NCBI GenBank assembly: GCA_910577435.1
Contig: CAJTLV010000008.1
Coordinates: 48,157 to 107,541, forward strand
Length of the DNA stretch: 59,385 nt
Source: an uncultured Christensenella sp.
GTDB lineage: Bacteria > Bacillota > Clostridia > Christensenellales > Pumilibacteraceae
Direction of reading: 5' to 3'
A model generated the notes under the pieces. It saw only the letters and a program-made list of their open reading frames with translations, was not told the origin of the DNA and made no database searches. Position numbers and translations under genes: made by a program. Shown piece after piece: positions 32,143 to 40,460 of the stretch; the first letter of the stretch is position 1, and each line of letters starts with the position of its first letter.

Positions 32143-33144
32143 ATGGTTATTATCGACAGACGCGGCGGCGCGGCGGGCGCGATGGCTGATGCGCTCGGCG
32201 GCGTCGATTACGTATCGCGGCTCGAAGATCGTATGTCGCAAATAACGGGGCGTTCGGCGATTGCTACAAGCTCGGCGGACGGTGCGCTACACGCGGCGCT
32301 GTATTTGTGCGGCGTGACGGCGGGGGCGTATGTGTTTGTGCCGACGTATACGTTCTATTCGCATATAGCGACGGTAGAGCACGCGGGCGCGATCCCCGTA
32401 TTTATCGATTGCGATCCGATGACGCGGTGCGTGTCCGAAGCGGCGTTGGAGACGGCGCTCGTTTGGGCGAAATTGCAAAACAAACCGCCGGCGGCGGCGG
32501 TGATCGCCGACGCATTCGGTTCCGTCGCCGATTACGACAAGCTCGTGCCGTTGTGCAAAGCGTTCGACGTGCCTACGATAGAGATCGCGACCGACGCGCT
32601 CGGCGGAACGTACAAAAACAAGCCGTGCGGCGCGCTCGCCGATTACGGAGTGATGTCGTTCGTAAAGCGATTGGGCGGCGGCGGCGGGGTTCTGATCGCG
32701 GACGCGCGCGACAGAAAAGCCGCGCGCGGGTTTTGCCGCGCGGAGTTCTCCTATGGCGAAAATCACGATTACAAAATGCACAACGTCGTCGCCGCGCTTG
32801 ATTGTGCGCTTCTCGACGAGGCGGACAAAGTGGTGGCGCTATGTAAAAGCAACCTCGCGGCACTGTGTACGGCGTGCGACTCGGTAGTGCGTCCAACAGA
32901 CGGCGACGCGGCGGCATATGCGCTCGTCCGTGCGCGTGCCGACGCTTTGTGCGCGGCTGGGTTTTCCGTAAAGCGCCCGCCGCCCGTTCACACTATGCAA
33001 AAATATGCGGACAGCCCGTACTTCGAACACGAACGCGGATTTTCGGCGTGTCGGCAGTTTGACGATTGCTGTCTTGTAGGAACGGATATGTCGCGGCTCG
33101 GACTTTTAAGGCTCGTTCGAATTTTGAAAAAGCAACGGCGGTGA
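32143..33144 (+). CDS. DegT/DnrJ/EryC1/StrS-family aminotransferase-like protein
   Basis: 333 residues. Fold-type I PLP features: GRSAIATSSADGALHAALYLCGVTAGAYVFVPTYTFYSHIATVEHAGAIPVFID near the N-terminus, ADAFGS, and VMSFVKRLGGGGGVLI, where the Lys (near residue 184) should bind PLP. Shorter than many members (about 370-400) and missing part of the C-terminal domain. Likely amino-sugar or cell-surface sugar chemistry, possibly in spores since it follows spoIIE; this is inference. It has no SD and no convincing promoter; CATACT just before the ATG could allow a leaderless start. Confidence 0.8.
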   Translation: MVIIDRRGGAAGAMADALGGVDYVSRLEDRMSQITGRSAIATSSADGALHAALYLCGVTAGAYVFVPTYTFYSHIATVEHAGAIPVFIDCDPMTRCVSEAALETALVWAKLQNKPPAAAVIADAFGSVADYDKLVPLCKAFDVPTIEIATDALGGTYKNKPCGALADYGVMSFVKRLGGGGGVLIADARDRKAARGFCRAEFSYGENHDYKMHNVVAALDCALLDEADKVVALCKSNLAALCTACDSVVRPTDGDAAAYALVRARADALCAAGFSVKRPPPVHTMQKYADSPYFEHERGFSACRQFDDCCLVGTDMSRLGLLRLVRILKKQRR

Positions 33145-33157
33145 CGGCGTTATTTGA

Positions 33158-33186
33158 TTGACAAAAATAATATATAAGCGTATAAT
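33158..33186 (+). promoter_or_regulatory. Promoter upstream of the small zinc-ribbon gene
   Basis: TTGACA 33158-33163, 17-nt spacer, TATAAT 33181-33186, giving a leader of about 90 nt. Confidence 0.8.
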
Positions 33187-33283
33187 TATGATACAAGTTT
33201 TGAGAATAGCTTACACCATCGGTATTCCGCGTCTGTCGGCATTTTTGAAAGTTGAATATCAAAAGGAGTGAATTTCACGGCAT

Positions 33284-33454
33284 ATGACAGACAAGGTTTT
33301 GACTTGTAAGGATTGCGGCAAGGAATTCACTTTCACGGCGGGTGAACAGGAGTTCTACGCCGAGAAAGGGTTCCACGATCCGGCACGTTGTCCCGAATGC
33401 AGAAAAGCCAATAAAGAAAAACGGCGCACTGCGAAACCGACGGAAAACAATTGA
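33284..33454 (+). CDS. Small zinc-ribbon protein (zf-trcl-like)
   Basis: 56 residues with two CxxC pairs (LTCKDCGKEFTFTAGEQEFYAEKGF, then RCPECRKANK) and a basic tail; the pattern is a single zinc ribbon of the probable zinc-ribbon group (PF13451-like). Found widely in Firmicutes and possibly nucleic-acid or ribosome associated; unknown function. The only ATG in frame is at 33284, 16 nt from an AAAGGAG at 33261-33267, so the start is not certain (an ATT at 33272 would space better). Confidence 0.7.
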   Translation: MTDKVLTCKDCGKEFTFTAGEQEFYAEKGFHDPARCPECRKANKEKRRTAKPTENN

Positions 33455-33496
33455 TAGGGTATAAGGGTTTTGCCCATGTACATTTTACCGAAGAAG

Positions 33497-33524
33497 AAGC
33501 GTCCGAGAGCAATCTCGGACGCTT
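33497..33524 (+). terminator. Hairpin after the zinc-ribbon gene
   Basis: A 12-bp perfect stem (33497-33508 with 33513-33524) with a 4-nt loop; the following GCTTTATG is a weak T-run. Confidence 0.6.
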
Positions 33525-33584
33525 GCTTTATGCGCCGATATGTTCGCGTATGACGTATGTCGGTATTTTGCGCGCGGTCTGTAA

Positions 33585-33613
33585 TTGACAAACGGGCTGA
33601 ATCGGTATATAAT
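33585..33613 (+). promoter_or_regulatory. Consensus promoter for a leaderless kinase gene
   Basis: TTGACA 33585-33590, 17-nt spacer, TATAAT 33608-33613; +1 predicted at 33620, with ATG at 33621. Confidence 0.8.
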
Positions 33614-33620
33614 TGACTGT

Positions 33621-35204
33621 ATGAAATCGCACGGCAAAAATAAACTTACGAAGAGCGCAAAGTCCGACGCGGTTGCGGCAGAAGCGGAATCGGGCGGCGC
33701 AGCGGTGCGGACGCATAAGGACAAAATTGCGTTCCGATCCATAAAGTGGCTGACGGTATTCAGTCTTTGCGTATACGCGATCGTCATATTGGCGCTGTTG
33801 TGGTCGCTGTTCTTTATTTTCCTGTTCGGGATTTACGAGCCGATGCAGGCGCGCGAGTTGTCTAACACGGGAATAGACGCGACAGCCGTGTTTCCCGACA
33901 GAATAGACGACAAGAGTATGGCGCTGTACAAAACGAGAATGAAAGACTATGCGCGGCGCGAAAACGTAGCCGTAGTCGTGTTCACGGGCGGCGCGGACGA
34001 AGATTACTCGATGCTTTTTTCGATAGATACGCTTGGAAACAGTACTAGCGAGGTGACCGAGCTGTTCAGCGAAGTATTGAGCGCAATAAATTTCGACGCG
34101 TTGTTCGACAGCGACGGCAATGTAATAAAAGTAAAGTCGGATATAGGCACGTTCCTGTGCTACGGCAGTATAAATACCGTATCGGGCGGCAACGACACGG
34201 CCGGCACTGCCGAGCCTCAAGGCGAGGATCGGGCGTTTTTGTTTATAATCAAACCATATCATCTGTTGGATTCGCAAACGTTGATAGTAATTTACGCGCT
34301 TGTGTTATGCTCGATCGTAGTTCTCACTCTCGCGGTTGCGGTTGCGATCGTAATTGCGCGTTACCAGACCAAGAATATCGTCGAGATCTCGGGCAAAGCC
34401 AAAAAACTCGCCGACGGAGATTACAGTGTCGTGTTTTCGGGCGGCGGTTGTGACGAGTATGAGATATTGGCGGCGGCGCTCAATTCCGCAAAGGCCGCGA
34501 TAGTAAGCACCGAAGAACTGCAACGAGACGTGATAGCCAACGTGTCGCACGACATAAGAACGCCGCTCACTATGATACGCGCATACGCCGAAATGCTGCG
34601 AGATATGCCGCTGGACGAGAAAAAGCGCGCCAAAACGGTAGACGTTATAATCGACGAGGCGGACAGACTCAACGTGCTTGCCGACGATTTTCTCAATCTT
34701 TCGAAGTTGCAGTCGGGCGTAGTCGATTTCGAATACGAGCGCGTGAATATGTCCAAGCTCGCCCGTGCCGTCGTTGCGCAGTTCGATATTTTCACAGAGC
34801 GCGACGGAATTAAGTTCGAGTGCGATATCGACGGCAACGTATATGCGGAATGCGACGCATCGCGCATTAAACAAGTTCTGTACAACCTGATAGGCAATGC
34901 GGTAAACTATCGCGGCGACGATAACATAGTCACTGTTGCGGTCAAGTCGGCGGACGGCGGCGCTACCGTAGAGGTGGGCGATCACGGAAAGGGCATTTCT
35001 CCCGAAGAGATCGACAGCGTGTGGGAAAAATACTATCGCGCGACACAGACAAAGCGCACGACCGTCGGATCGGGTCTCGGCTTGACCATATGTAAAAATA
35101 TACTCGACGCGCACGGCGCGCAGTACGACGTGCGGTCGGAAGTCGGTAAAGGTACGGTTTTCAGGTTTAAGCTGAAATACGCCGAAGAGACGGATAGGGC
35201 GTAA
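33621..35204 (+). CDS. Membrane sensor histidine kinase, orphan
   Basis: 527 residues from ATG 33621 (leaderless placement; the longer frame crosses the promoter). Transmembrane helices near residues 35-65 and 210-245 enclose an extracellular sensor of about 150 residues. A HAMP-like segment, a HisKA domain with H310 (NVSHDIRTPLTMIRAYAEML) and an HATPase domain (GDHGKGI, GSGLGLTICKNIL) follow. No response regulator gene adjoins it, so its partner is elsewhere. Signal unknown. Confidence 0.88.
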   Translation: MKSHGKNKLTKSAKSDAVAAEAESGGAAVRTHKDKIAFRSIKWLTVFSLCVYAIVILALLWSLFFIFLFGIYEPMQARELSNTGIDATAVFPDRIDDKSMALYKTRMKDYARRENVAVVVFTGGADEDYSMLFSIDTLGNSTSEVTELFSEVLSAINFDALFDSDGNVIKVKSDIGTFLCYGSINTVSGGNDTAGTAEPQGEDRAFLFIIKPYHLLDSQTLIVIYALVLCSIVVLTLAVAVAIVIARYQTKNIVEISGKAKKLADGDYSVVFSGGGCDEYEILAAALNSAKAAIVSTEELQRDVIANVSHDIRTPLTMIRAYAEMLRDMPLDEKKRAKTVDVIIDEADRLNVLADDFLNLSKLQSGVVDFEYERVNMSKLARAVVAQFDIFTERDGIKFECDIDGNVYAECDASRIKQVLYNLIGNAVNYRGDDNIVTVAVKSADGGATVEVGDHGKGISPEEIDSVWEKYYRATQTKRTTVGSGLGLTICKNILDAHGAQYDVRSEVGKGTVFRFKLKYAEETDRA

Positions 35205-35252
35205 CTATGACTTGGATTATACGGTAATAAACGAGCAACAGCGCCGCAAGCG

Positions 35253-35281
35253 TTGACAAAAACAGTAAAAACGGGTATACT
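35253..35281 (+). promoter_or_regulatory. Promoter of the DUF1858-pth unit
   Basis: TTGACA 35253-35258, 17-nt spacer, TATACT 35276-35281. A clear AAAGGAG SD precedes the next start codon. Confidence 0.8.
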
Positions 35282-35305
35282 AAACCCGATAAAGGAGATT
35301 AAATC

Positions 35306-35515
35306 ATGGCTGACAAAGTAACTGCGGATATGACTATTTACGACGTTCTGTGCCTTGCGCCCGGCAATGAAAAAGTCCAACAGGTATTTTTCGATATGGG
35401 AATGCACTGTCTCGGTTGCCCTATTTCGCGCGGAGAGACCGTCCGCGAAGCGGCGGCGGTACACGGCAACGACGTAGACGAGCTTGTCGAAAAGCTCAAT
35501 GCCGTCATCGATTGA
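35306..35515 (+). CDS. DUF1858 domain protein
   Basis: 69 residues. Pattern: TIYDVLCLAPGNEKVQQVFFDMGMHCLGCPISRGETVREAAAVHGNDVDELVEKLNAVI, the usual single DUF1858 with a CxxC pair (CLGC). Such domains are attached to or near redox and iron-sulfur systems, but the molecular role is unknown. Its stop is followed one base later by the GTG of pth; they are surely co-transcribed. Confidence 0.85.
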   Translation: MADKVTADMTIYDVLCLAPGNEKVQQVFFDMGMHCLGCPISRGETVREAAAVHGNDVDELVEKLNAVID

Positions 35516-35516
35516 C

Positions 35517-36074
35517 GTGAAACTGATCGTCGGACTCGGTAACTACGGAAAGGAGTACGAGCGGACTTACCACAATATAGGCTTTCTTGCGCTCGACGAT
35601 GTAGCCGAGCGTTTGCGTGCGTCAGATTTTGCGCAAAAGAACAATGCGCTCGTTTCGGATACCGGAGTGGGCGACAGTCGAGTTTTGCTCGTAAAGCCGC
35701 TCACGTATATGAACAGATCGGGCGACGCCGTCGAGTATTTCGCACGGTTTTATAAAATCGCGCCGAAAGATATACTCGTGCTGTACGACGACATCGAGCT
35801 TGCCGTCGGCACCGTTCGCGCCCGGCTATCCGGTTCTGCGGGCACGCATAACGGAATGCGCGACATCGTGGGCGCGCTCGGCTCGACGGAGTTTGCGCGT
35901 GTGCGCATAGGCATAGGGTTCAAGCCCGATTATATGAACCTCGCCGATTACGTGCTGTCCAAGATCACCGCGACCGACGCGCAAAAACTGCCCGATGTTT
36001 TTTCCGTTTCGACGGATTTCGTTTGCAAGTGGATAAAAGGCGAGGCGTGGCAGGAACTGACGGTGAAAATTTAA
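35517..36074 (+). CDS. pth: Peptidyl-tRNA hydrolase
   Basis: 185 residues from GTG 35517, which gives the family start KLIVGLGNYGKEYERTYHNIGF. It recycles peptidyl-tRNA that drops off the ribosome. Catalytic residues are visible: the His of YHNIGF and the Asp of LVLYDDIEL, with SGSAGTHNGMRDIVGALGSTEFARVRIGIG for substrate binding. Frame and length fit family norms. Confidence 0.92.
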   Translation: MKLIVGLGNYGKEYERTYHNIGFLALDDVAERLRASDFAQKNNALVSDTGVGDSRVLLVKPLTYMNRSGDAVEYFARFYKIAPKDILVLYDDIELAVGTVRARLSGSAGTHNGMRDIVGALGSTEFARVRIGIGFKPDYMNLADYVLSKITATDAQKLPDVFSVSTDFVCKWIKGEAWQELTVKI

Positions 36075-36157
36075 TTCGGAATGATTTACGCATCGCGCCG
36101 TTTCGTATTATCCGACCCGCGTAGATGTAGATTATCCTGCGTTATCGACTGAATTGT

Positions 36158-39100
36158 ATGTTGACCATAGGCGAAATTTTAGCGTCCGACGGCGGGGCGT
36201 TCGGTAAGGCCGTATCGGACGTAAAGAGCGGAACGCGCACTTCGATATTCGGATTGACGAAATCGGATGCGCGGCTTTTTTGCTGTGCGCTCGATTCTTT
36301 CGTATATGTATGCGCCGACGTGCTGTCCGCGCGGACGGCGTTCGTCGAGCTGTCGTTGCGTTTTCCGTCGGCGGAATTGCTTTTGCCCAAGAACAACGTT
36401 CTGCTCGTGTCGGGCGCGGACCGCGACGGCAGGCGCACGCGCGCGCTCTACCGCATAGCGCGCGGCGAGTGCAAGGTCGTAGTTACTACGGCAGAAGCGC
36501 TTATGCAATTATTGCCCAAGCGCGAGGACTATGCGGGCGGCGCAGTCGAGTTTGTGCGCGGCGGAAAATACAGAACGTCGGATGTGACGGCAAGGCTGAT
36601 CGCGGCGGGGTACACTCGTTCGGGACACGTCGACGAGGCGGGGCGGTTCGCCGTGCGCGGAGATATTATAGATATATGCGCGCCTTGCGGCGAGGCGGCG
36701 CGAATCGAATTTTTCGGGTACGAGTGCGATTCGATACGCACGCTCGATATATCGACGCAGAGCGGCGGCGAAAAGCTGGACAGGTTCGTCGCATATCCCG
36801 CGACGGAAACCGTCGTTTGCGATCGGTCGGACGCTATCGAAAAACTTATCGAGGCGGGCGAGCGGCGTAAAGGCGTTGCGGGCATACCCATAGAACACCG
36901 TATGGCGGAGCGCCTGCGCGTTTCGGGCGGAGCGCCCGTCGACGGAGAACAGACGCTCGTTTCACTGTTCCCTCATACTACGCTCGACAGGTTCTGCGAT
37001 CTTCCGATAATCATAGAGGACGCGAAGAGCGTTTACGATAACTGCGTGTTCGCTTACCGCGAACATATATCGCGCGCAAAGCGCCTGATCGAGGCGGGCG
37101 AAGCGCCGAGCTGTGCGGAAAAGAATTTAGCGGATACTCCGTCGGCGCGCAAAGCCGTGCTTTGTTTTCATTCGATAGACAGCAATAACAGATTTTTCTC
37201 GCCCGACGCGGTTTACAAATTCAAAAGTCTCGATCTTCCGACATACGGCAGAAACTTTTCGGCGCTCGCGGACGATATTGCGGGTTGGCGCTCGCGCGGG
37301 TATAGGGTGTGTATCGCCGCCGACGTAAGAAAGGCGCTCGAAGAGCACGACTGTTTCGACGTCGAATATATTTTCCCGACAGCCGACGGCGGCGTTTTTT
37401 TCGATGCCAACGTAGTTGTTATCGGAATGCGCAACGTCGGAATGAAACGCGATCCGTTTGAGGCTATAAGGCGAACGGGCATAAAAGAACTGCCCAAACC
37501 GGGTGATTACGTCGTTCACGAAGCGCACGGCATAGGCATTTGCGAGGCGGTGGGCGCGGTCGATTTCGGCGGCTACGAGCGCGATTACATAACGGTCAAG
37601 TATGCGGGCGGCGACGAACTGTTCGTGCCGGTCGAAAATATGGGCAGGCTGAGCAAGTACGATTTTACCGATTCTCCGCCCAAACTGAATAAACTCGGCG
37701 GGGCGGAATTCGAACGCACCAAGACGAAGGTAAAGTCGCGGCTCAAAGCGATGGCGTTCGATCTGATGGAACTGTACGCGCGGCGCGAGTCGGCGACGGG
37801 CAGAGTGTACGGCAAGGACAGCGCGCTATGCGACGAGTTTGCCGCCGATTTTCCTTACAGCGAGACCGTCGATCAACTTGCGGCTATCGACGCGTGTATC
37901 GACGATTTGACGCGCGGCAAGATAATGGACAGGCTTATATGCGGCGACGTCGGATTCGGCAAGACGGAAGTCGCGCTTCGCGTCGCGTTCAAGGTCATAT
38001 CGGAGGGCGGTCAGGTCGCGTTTTTATCGCCGACGACGGTGCTGTGCCATCAACATTACCGCAACACGAAAGAGCGTATGGAAAAGTTCGGCGTGCGCGT
38101 CGCGGCGTTTTCGCGTGCGGAAGGCGACGAGGTGAAAACGCTCAAAGGCTTGGAGGACGGGTCGATAGATATCGTGTGCGGCACGCATAAATTGCTCGGC
38201 AATAAGGTCAAGTTCAAGCGTTTGGAACTGCTCGTTCTCGACGAGGAACAGAAATTCGGCGTGTCGGATAAGGAAAAGATCAAAAACTTAAAAACGGATA
38301 TCAACGTTCTTACTCTGTCCGCAACGCCAATTCCGCGCACACTGCATATGGCGCTCAGCGGAATGCGCGACGTGTCGATGTTGGAGACCCCTCCGACGGG
38401 CAGATTGCCCGCGCAGGTATATGTCACGGAATATTCGGACGCGCTCGCAGTCGACGCGGTCACGCGCGAGGTGTCGCGCGGCGGACAGGCGTTTATTGTG
38501 TACAATTACGTTCAGGGCTACGGTGCGCCGGGAATCGCAGAGTATGCGGGCAGGCTTCAATCGCTTATGCCCGATATTAAAATAGCTTACGCGCACGGGC
38601 AGATGGAGAAGAAACAGCTTACGGCGGCGGTGGAAAACTTCGCCGAGCGAAAATCCGATCTTCTGATCGCGACTACGATTATAGAGAACGGGATAGATAT
38701 ACCCAACGCCAACACTATGCTTGTTTACGGTGCGGAGCATATGGGGCTCAGTCAGATGTATCAGTTAAAAGGCCGTGTAGGACGTTCCGACCGCGTCGCG
38801 CAGGTGTATTTTACCTACGGCGACGAGTCGCGGCTTACGCCGCAGGCGATGGAACGGCTTACCGCCGTCGCGCGGTACACCGAGCTGGGCAGCGGCGTAA
38901 AAATAGCCGAACAGGATATGCGTATTCGCGGCGTCGGCAACGTGTTCGGCGCGGAACAGCACGGGCATATCGCGAGCGTAGGATATTCGATGTACTGCAA
39001 GTTGCTGAGCGAAGCCGTAGCGGAGATAAAAGGCGCGGCTGTGCGCACGCACAAAGATCCGACTATGAAAGTGGATTTTACTGCGGTGATACCCAAAGAC

Positions 39101-39439
39101 TATTGCGACGCGGCGGTGCGCGTAGAGCTTTACCGACGCATATCGTCATTGCATTCTGCCGATGAGCGCGACGAGTTGTTTAACGAACTCAAAGACGCTT
39201 ACGAAAGCGTTCCGATAGAGATAAAGAATCTCGCCAACGTCGGACTTATCAAAAATCTCGCCGCCGATATGAACGCCGTAACCGTCACACTGCTTAGGTC
39301 GGGTGCGAAAATAGAGTTCGAAAAGATAGACGATATTCGCGAGGGATTCGAAAAATTCGGCGGCGTGCTTAGCGCCGTCAAGTCGCCTATCGTCGTATTC
39401 GACAGCGTCAAGTCGCTTATGAAGTACGTTGCGGGATAA
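36158..39439 (+). CDS. mfd: Transcription-repair coupling factor
   Basis: 1093 residues, a normal Mfd length. A UvrB-homology region comes first, then the RNA-polymerase interaction domain (PGDYVVHEAHGIGICEAV), and the SF2 helicase with GDVGFGKTEVALRVA (Walker A, near residue 595), DEEQKFGV (Walker B-like) and ATPIPRTLHMALSGMRD. The C-terminal helicase domain and TRCF region end the protein. It removes stalled polymerase and recruits repair. No SD is visible at ATG 36158. It is followed 26 nt later by an AlkD-like repair gene. Confidence 0.95.
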   Translation: MLTIGEILASDGGAFGKAVSDVKSGTRTSIFGLTKSDARLFCCALDSFVYVCADVLSARTAFVELSLRFPSAELLLPKNNVLLVSGADRDGRRTRALYRIARGECKVVVTTAEALMQLLPKREDYAGGAVEFVRGGKYRTSDVTARLIAAGYTRSGHVDEAGRFAVRGDIIDICAPCGEAARIEFFGYECDSIRTLDISTQSGGEKLDRFVAYPATETVVCDRSDAIEKLIEAGERRKGVAGIPIEHRMAERLRVSGGAPVDGEQTLVSLFPHTTLDRFCDLPIIIEDAKSVYDNCVFAYREHISRAKRLIEAGEAPSCAEKNLADTPSARKAVLCFHSIDSNNRFFSPDAVYKFKSLDLPTYGRNFSALADDIAGWRSRGYRVCIAADVRKALEEHDCFDVEYIFPTADGGVFFDANVVVIGMRNVGMKRDPFEAIRRTGIKELPKPGDYVVHEAHGIGICEAVGAVDFGGYERDYITVKYAGGDELFVPVENMGRLSKYDFTDSPPKLNKLGGAEFERTKTKVKSRLKAMAFDLMELYARRESATGRVYGKDSALCDEFAADFPYSETVDQLAAIDACIDDLTRGKIMDRLICGDVGFGKTEVALRVAFKVISEGGQVAFLSPTTVLCHQHYRNTKERMEKFGVRVAAFSRAEGDEVKTLKGLEDGSIDIVCGTHKLLGNKVKFKRLELLVLDEEQKFGVSDKEKIKNLKTDINVLTLSATPIPRTLHMALSGMRDVSMLETPPTGRLPAQVYVTEYSDALAVDAVTREVSRGGQAFIVYNYVQGYGAPGIAEYAGRLQSLMPDIKIAYAHGQMEKKQLTAAVENFAERKSDLLIATTIIENGIDIPNANTMLVYGAEHMGLSQMYQLKGRVGRSDRVAQVYFTYGDESRLTPQAMERLTAVARYTELGSGVKIAEQDMRIRGVGNVFGAEQHGHIASVGYSMYCKLLSEAVAEIKGAAVRTHKDPTMKVDFTAVIPKDYCDAAVRVELYRRISSLHSADERDELFNELKDAYESVPIEIKNLANVGLIKNLAADMNAVTVTLLRSGAKIEFEKIDDIREGFEKFGGVLSAVKSPIVVFDSVKSLMKYVAG

Positions 39440-39465
39440 TATTCGTCGATCATTGAAGGAGCATT

Positions 39466-40161
39466 ATGTTTGAAACTTATGAAGAATGCGTCGCTTATCT
39501 CAACGCCAACCGCGACGGTAAGTACGACGATTTCAACAGCAAAATAGTCAACAGCACTTATCCGACGCTGGGCGTGCGCACGCCTGTGATCAAAAAGCTA
39601 GCTAAACAAGCGGACATTTCCCGCCGCGACGATATACTGACCGATTTCTTCGCCGATACGGAAAAGACATACGATGTCGTTTTATTCGCAGGTTGTGTGG
39701 CGGCGCGCAAGGGCGATTATGCCGCGACGCGCGAGTATCTTAAAAAGTTGATACCGCTGTTCGGGTCGTGGGCGCACGTGGACTGCGTCGTGCCAATGCT
39801 CGATTGGACGGACGTCGATACTTTTCTTGCCGATTTCGATTATCTCGGAACGGCGGCGGGCGAGTACGAAGTGCGCACATACATAATTTATTTAATGAAT
39901 TATTGCTTGACGGCGGATAGAATAGATTTCGCGCTCGATCGGTTGCAAACGATAGAGTTCGGAAAGTATTATGTGGATATGGCGGCGGCGTGGATGCTCG
40001 CCGAAGCGCTTGTCAAACAGTACGACAAAACATTGCCGCTGATAGAATCGAAAACGTTTCCTAAATTCGTTCATAACAAAGCGATACAAAAGGCGCGCGA
40101 AAGCTATCGTATAGACGATTCGAAAAAAGCGTTGCTGGGAACATTCAAACGTACACAATAA
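39466..40161 (+). CDS. AlkD-like DNA glycosylase
   Basis: 231 residues; an all-helical HEAT-repeat protein. The N-terminal TLGVRTPVIKKLAKQ and WAHVDCVVPMLDW, and WMLAEALVKQYDKTLPLIES, match DNA-alkylation repair (AlkD/AlkC-like) enzymes that excise alkylated bases. SD AAGGAG precedes ATG 39466. It follows mfd closely, so a joint repair unit is plausible. Confidence 0.82.
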   Translation: MFETYEECVAYLNANRDGKYDDFNSKIVNSTYPTLGVRTPVIKKLAKQADISRRDDILTDFFADTEKTYDVVLFAGCVAARKGDYAATREYLKKLIPLFGSWAHVDCVVPMLDWTDVDTFLADFDYLGTAAGEYEVRTYIIYLMNYCLTADRIDFALDRLQTIEFGKYYVDMAAAWMLAEALVKQYDKTLPLIESKTFPKFVHNKAIQKARESYRIDDSKKALLGTFKRTQ

Positions 40162-40185
40162 ATTTTGATTTTCGGTGAATATTCA

Positions 40186-40216
40186 GAACGCCGAAATAAA
40201 ATTTATTTCAGCGTTC
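40186..40216 (+). terminator. Imperfect hairpin after the AlkD-like gene
   Basis: GAACGC...GAAATAA and TTATTTC...GCGTTC form a stem with unpaired bases; the T-run is short. Confidence 0.45.
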
Positions 40217-40380
40217 TTTGCGCGAATTTGATTTCCGATTTCCGTCTCGTGCTTTTGACAATAGGAATAGCTGTTCAGCATAAAATCTCGAATGCTCCGC
40301 GTTTTATACATTGCGTGGGACTAATATTCGAGTCTGACGGAAATAAAAGTAAAACATAATAAAAAAACGGGTTGCGTCTA

Positions 40381-40409
40381 TTGCAAAAAGGCGGGAAATG
40401 TGGTAAACT
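40381..40409 (+). promoter_or_regulatory. Promoter of the rhamnosidase-like gene
   Basis: TTGCAA 40381-40386, 17-nt spacer, TAAACT 40404-40409. Confidence 0.65.
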
Positions 40410-40416
40410 AATAAAG

Positions 40417-40436
40417 TATACCCGTCAACGGGTATA
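40417..40436. promoter_or_regulatory. 20-bp palindromic operator
   Basis: TATACCCGTCAACGGGTATA, a perfect 9-bp dyad with a 2-bp centre, starting 8 bp after the -10 box. It sits where a repressor would block elongation or initiation. The regulator is not in this window. Confidence 0.7.
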
Positions 40437-40460
40437 ACGGTTTTGATCGGGGAAGCTATT

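Noticed and set aside
40165..40359. 64-codon frame between the AlkD-like and rhamnosidase-like genes
   Set aside because: No SD, overlaps a hairpin and stops before the promoter; composition is not coding-like.
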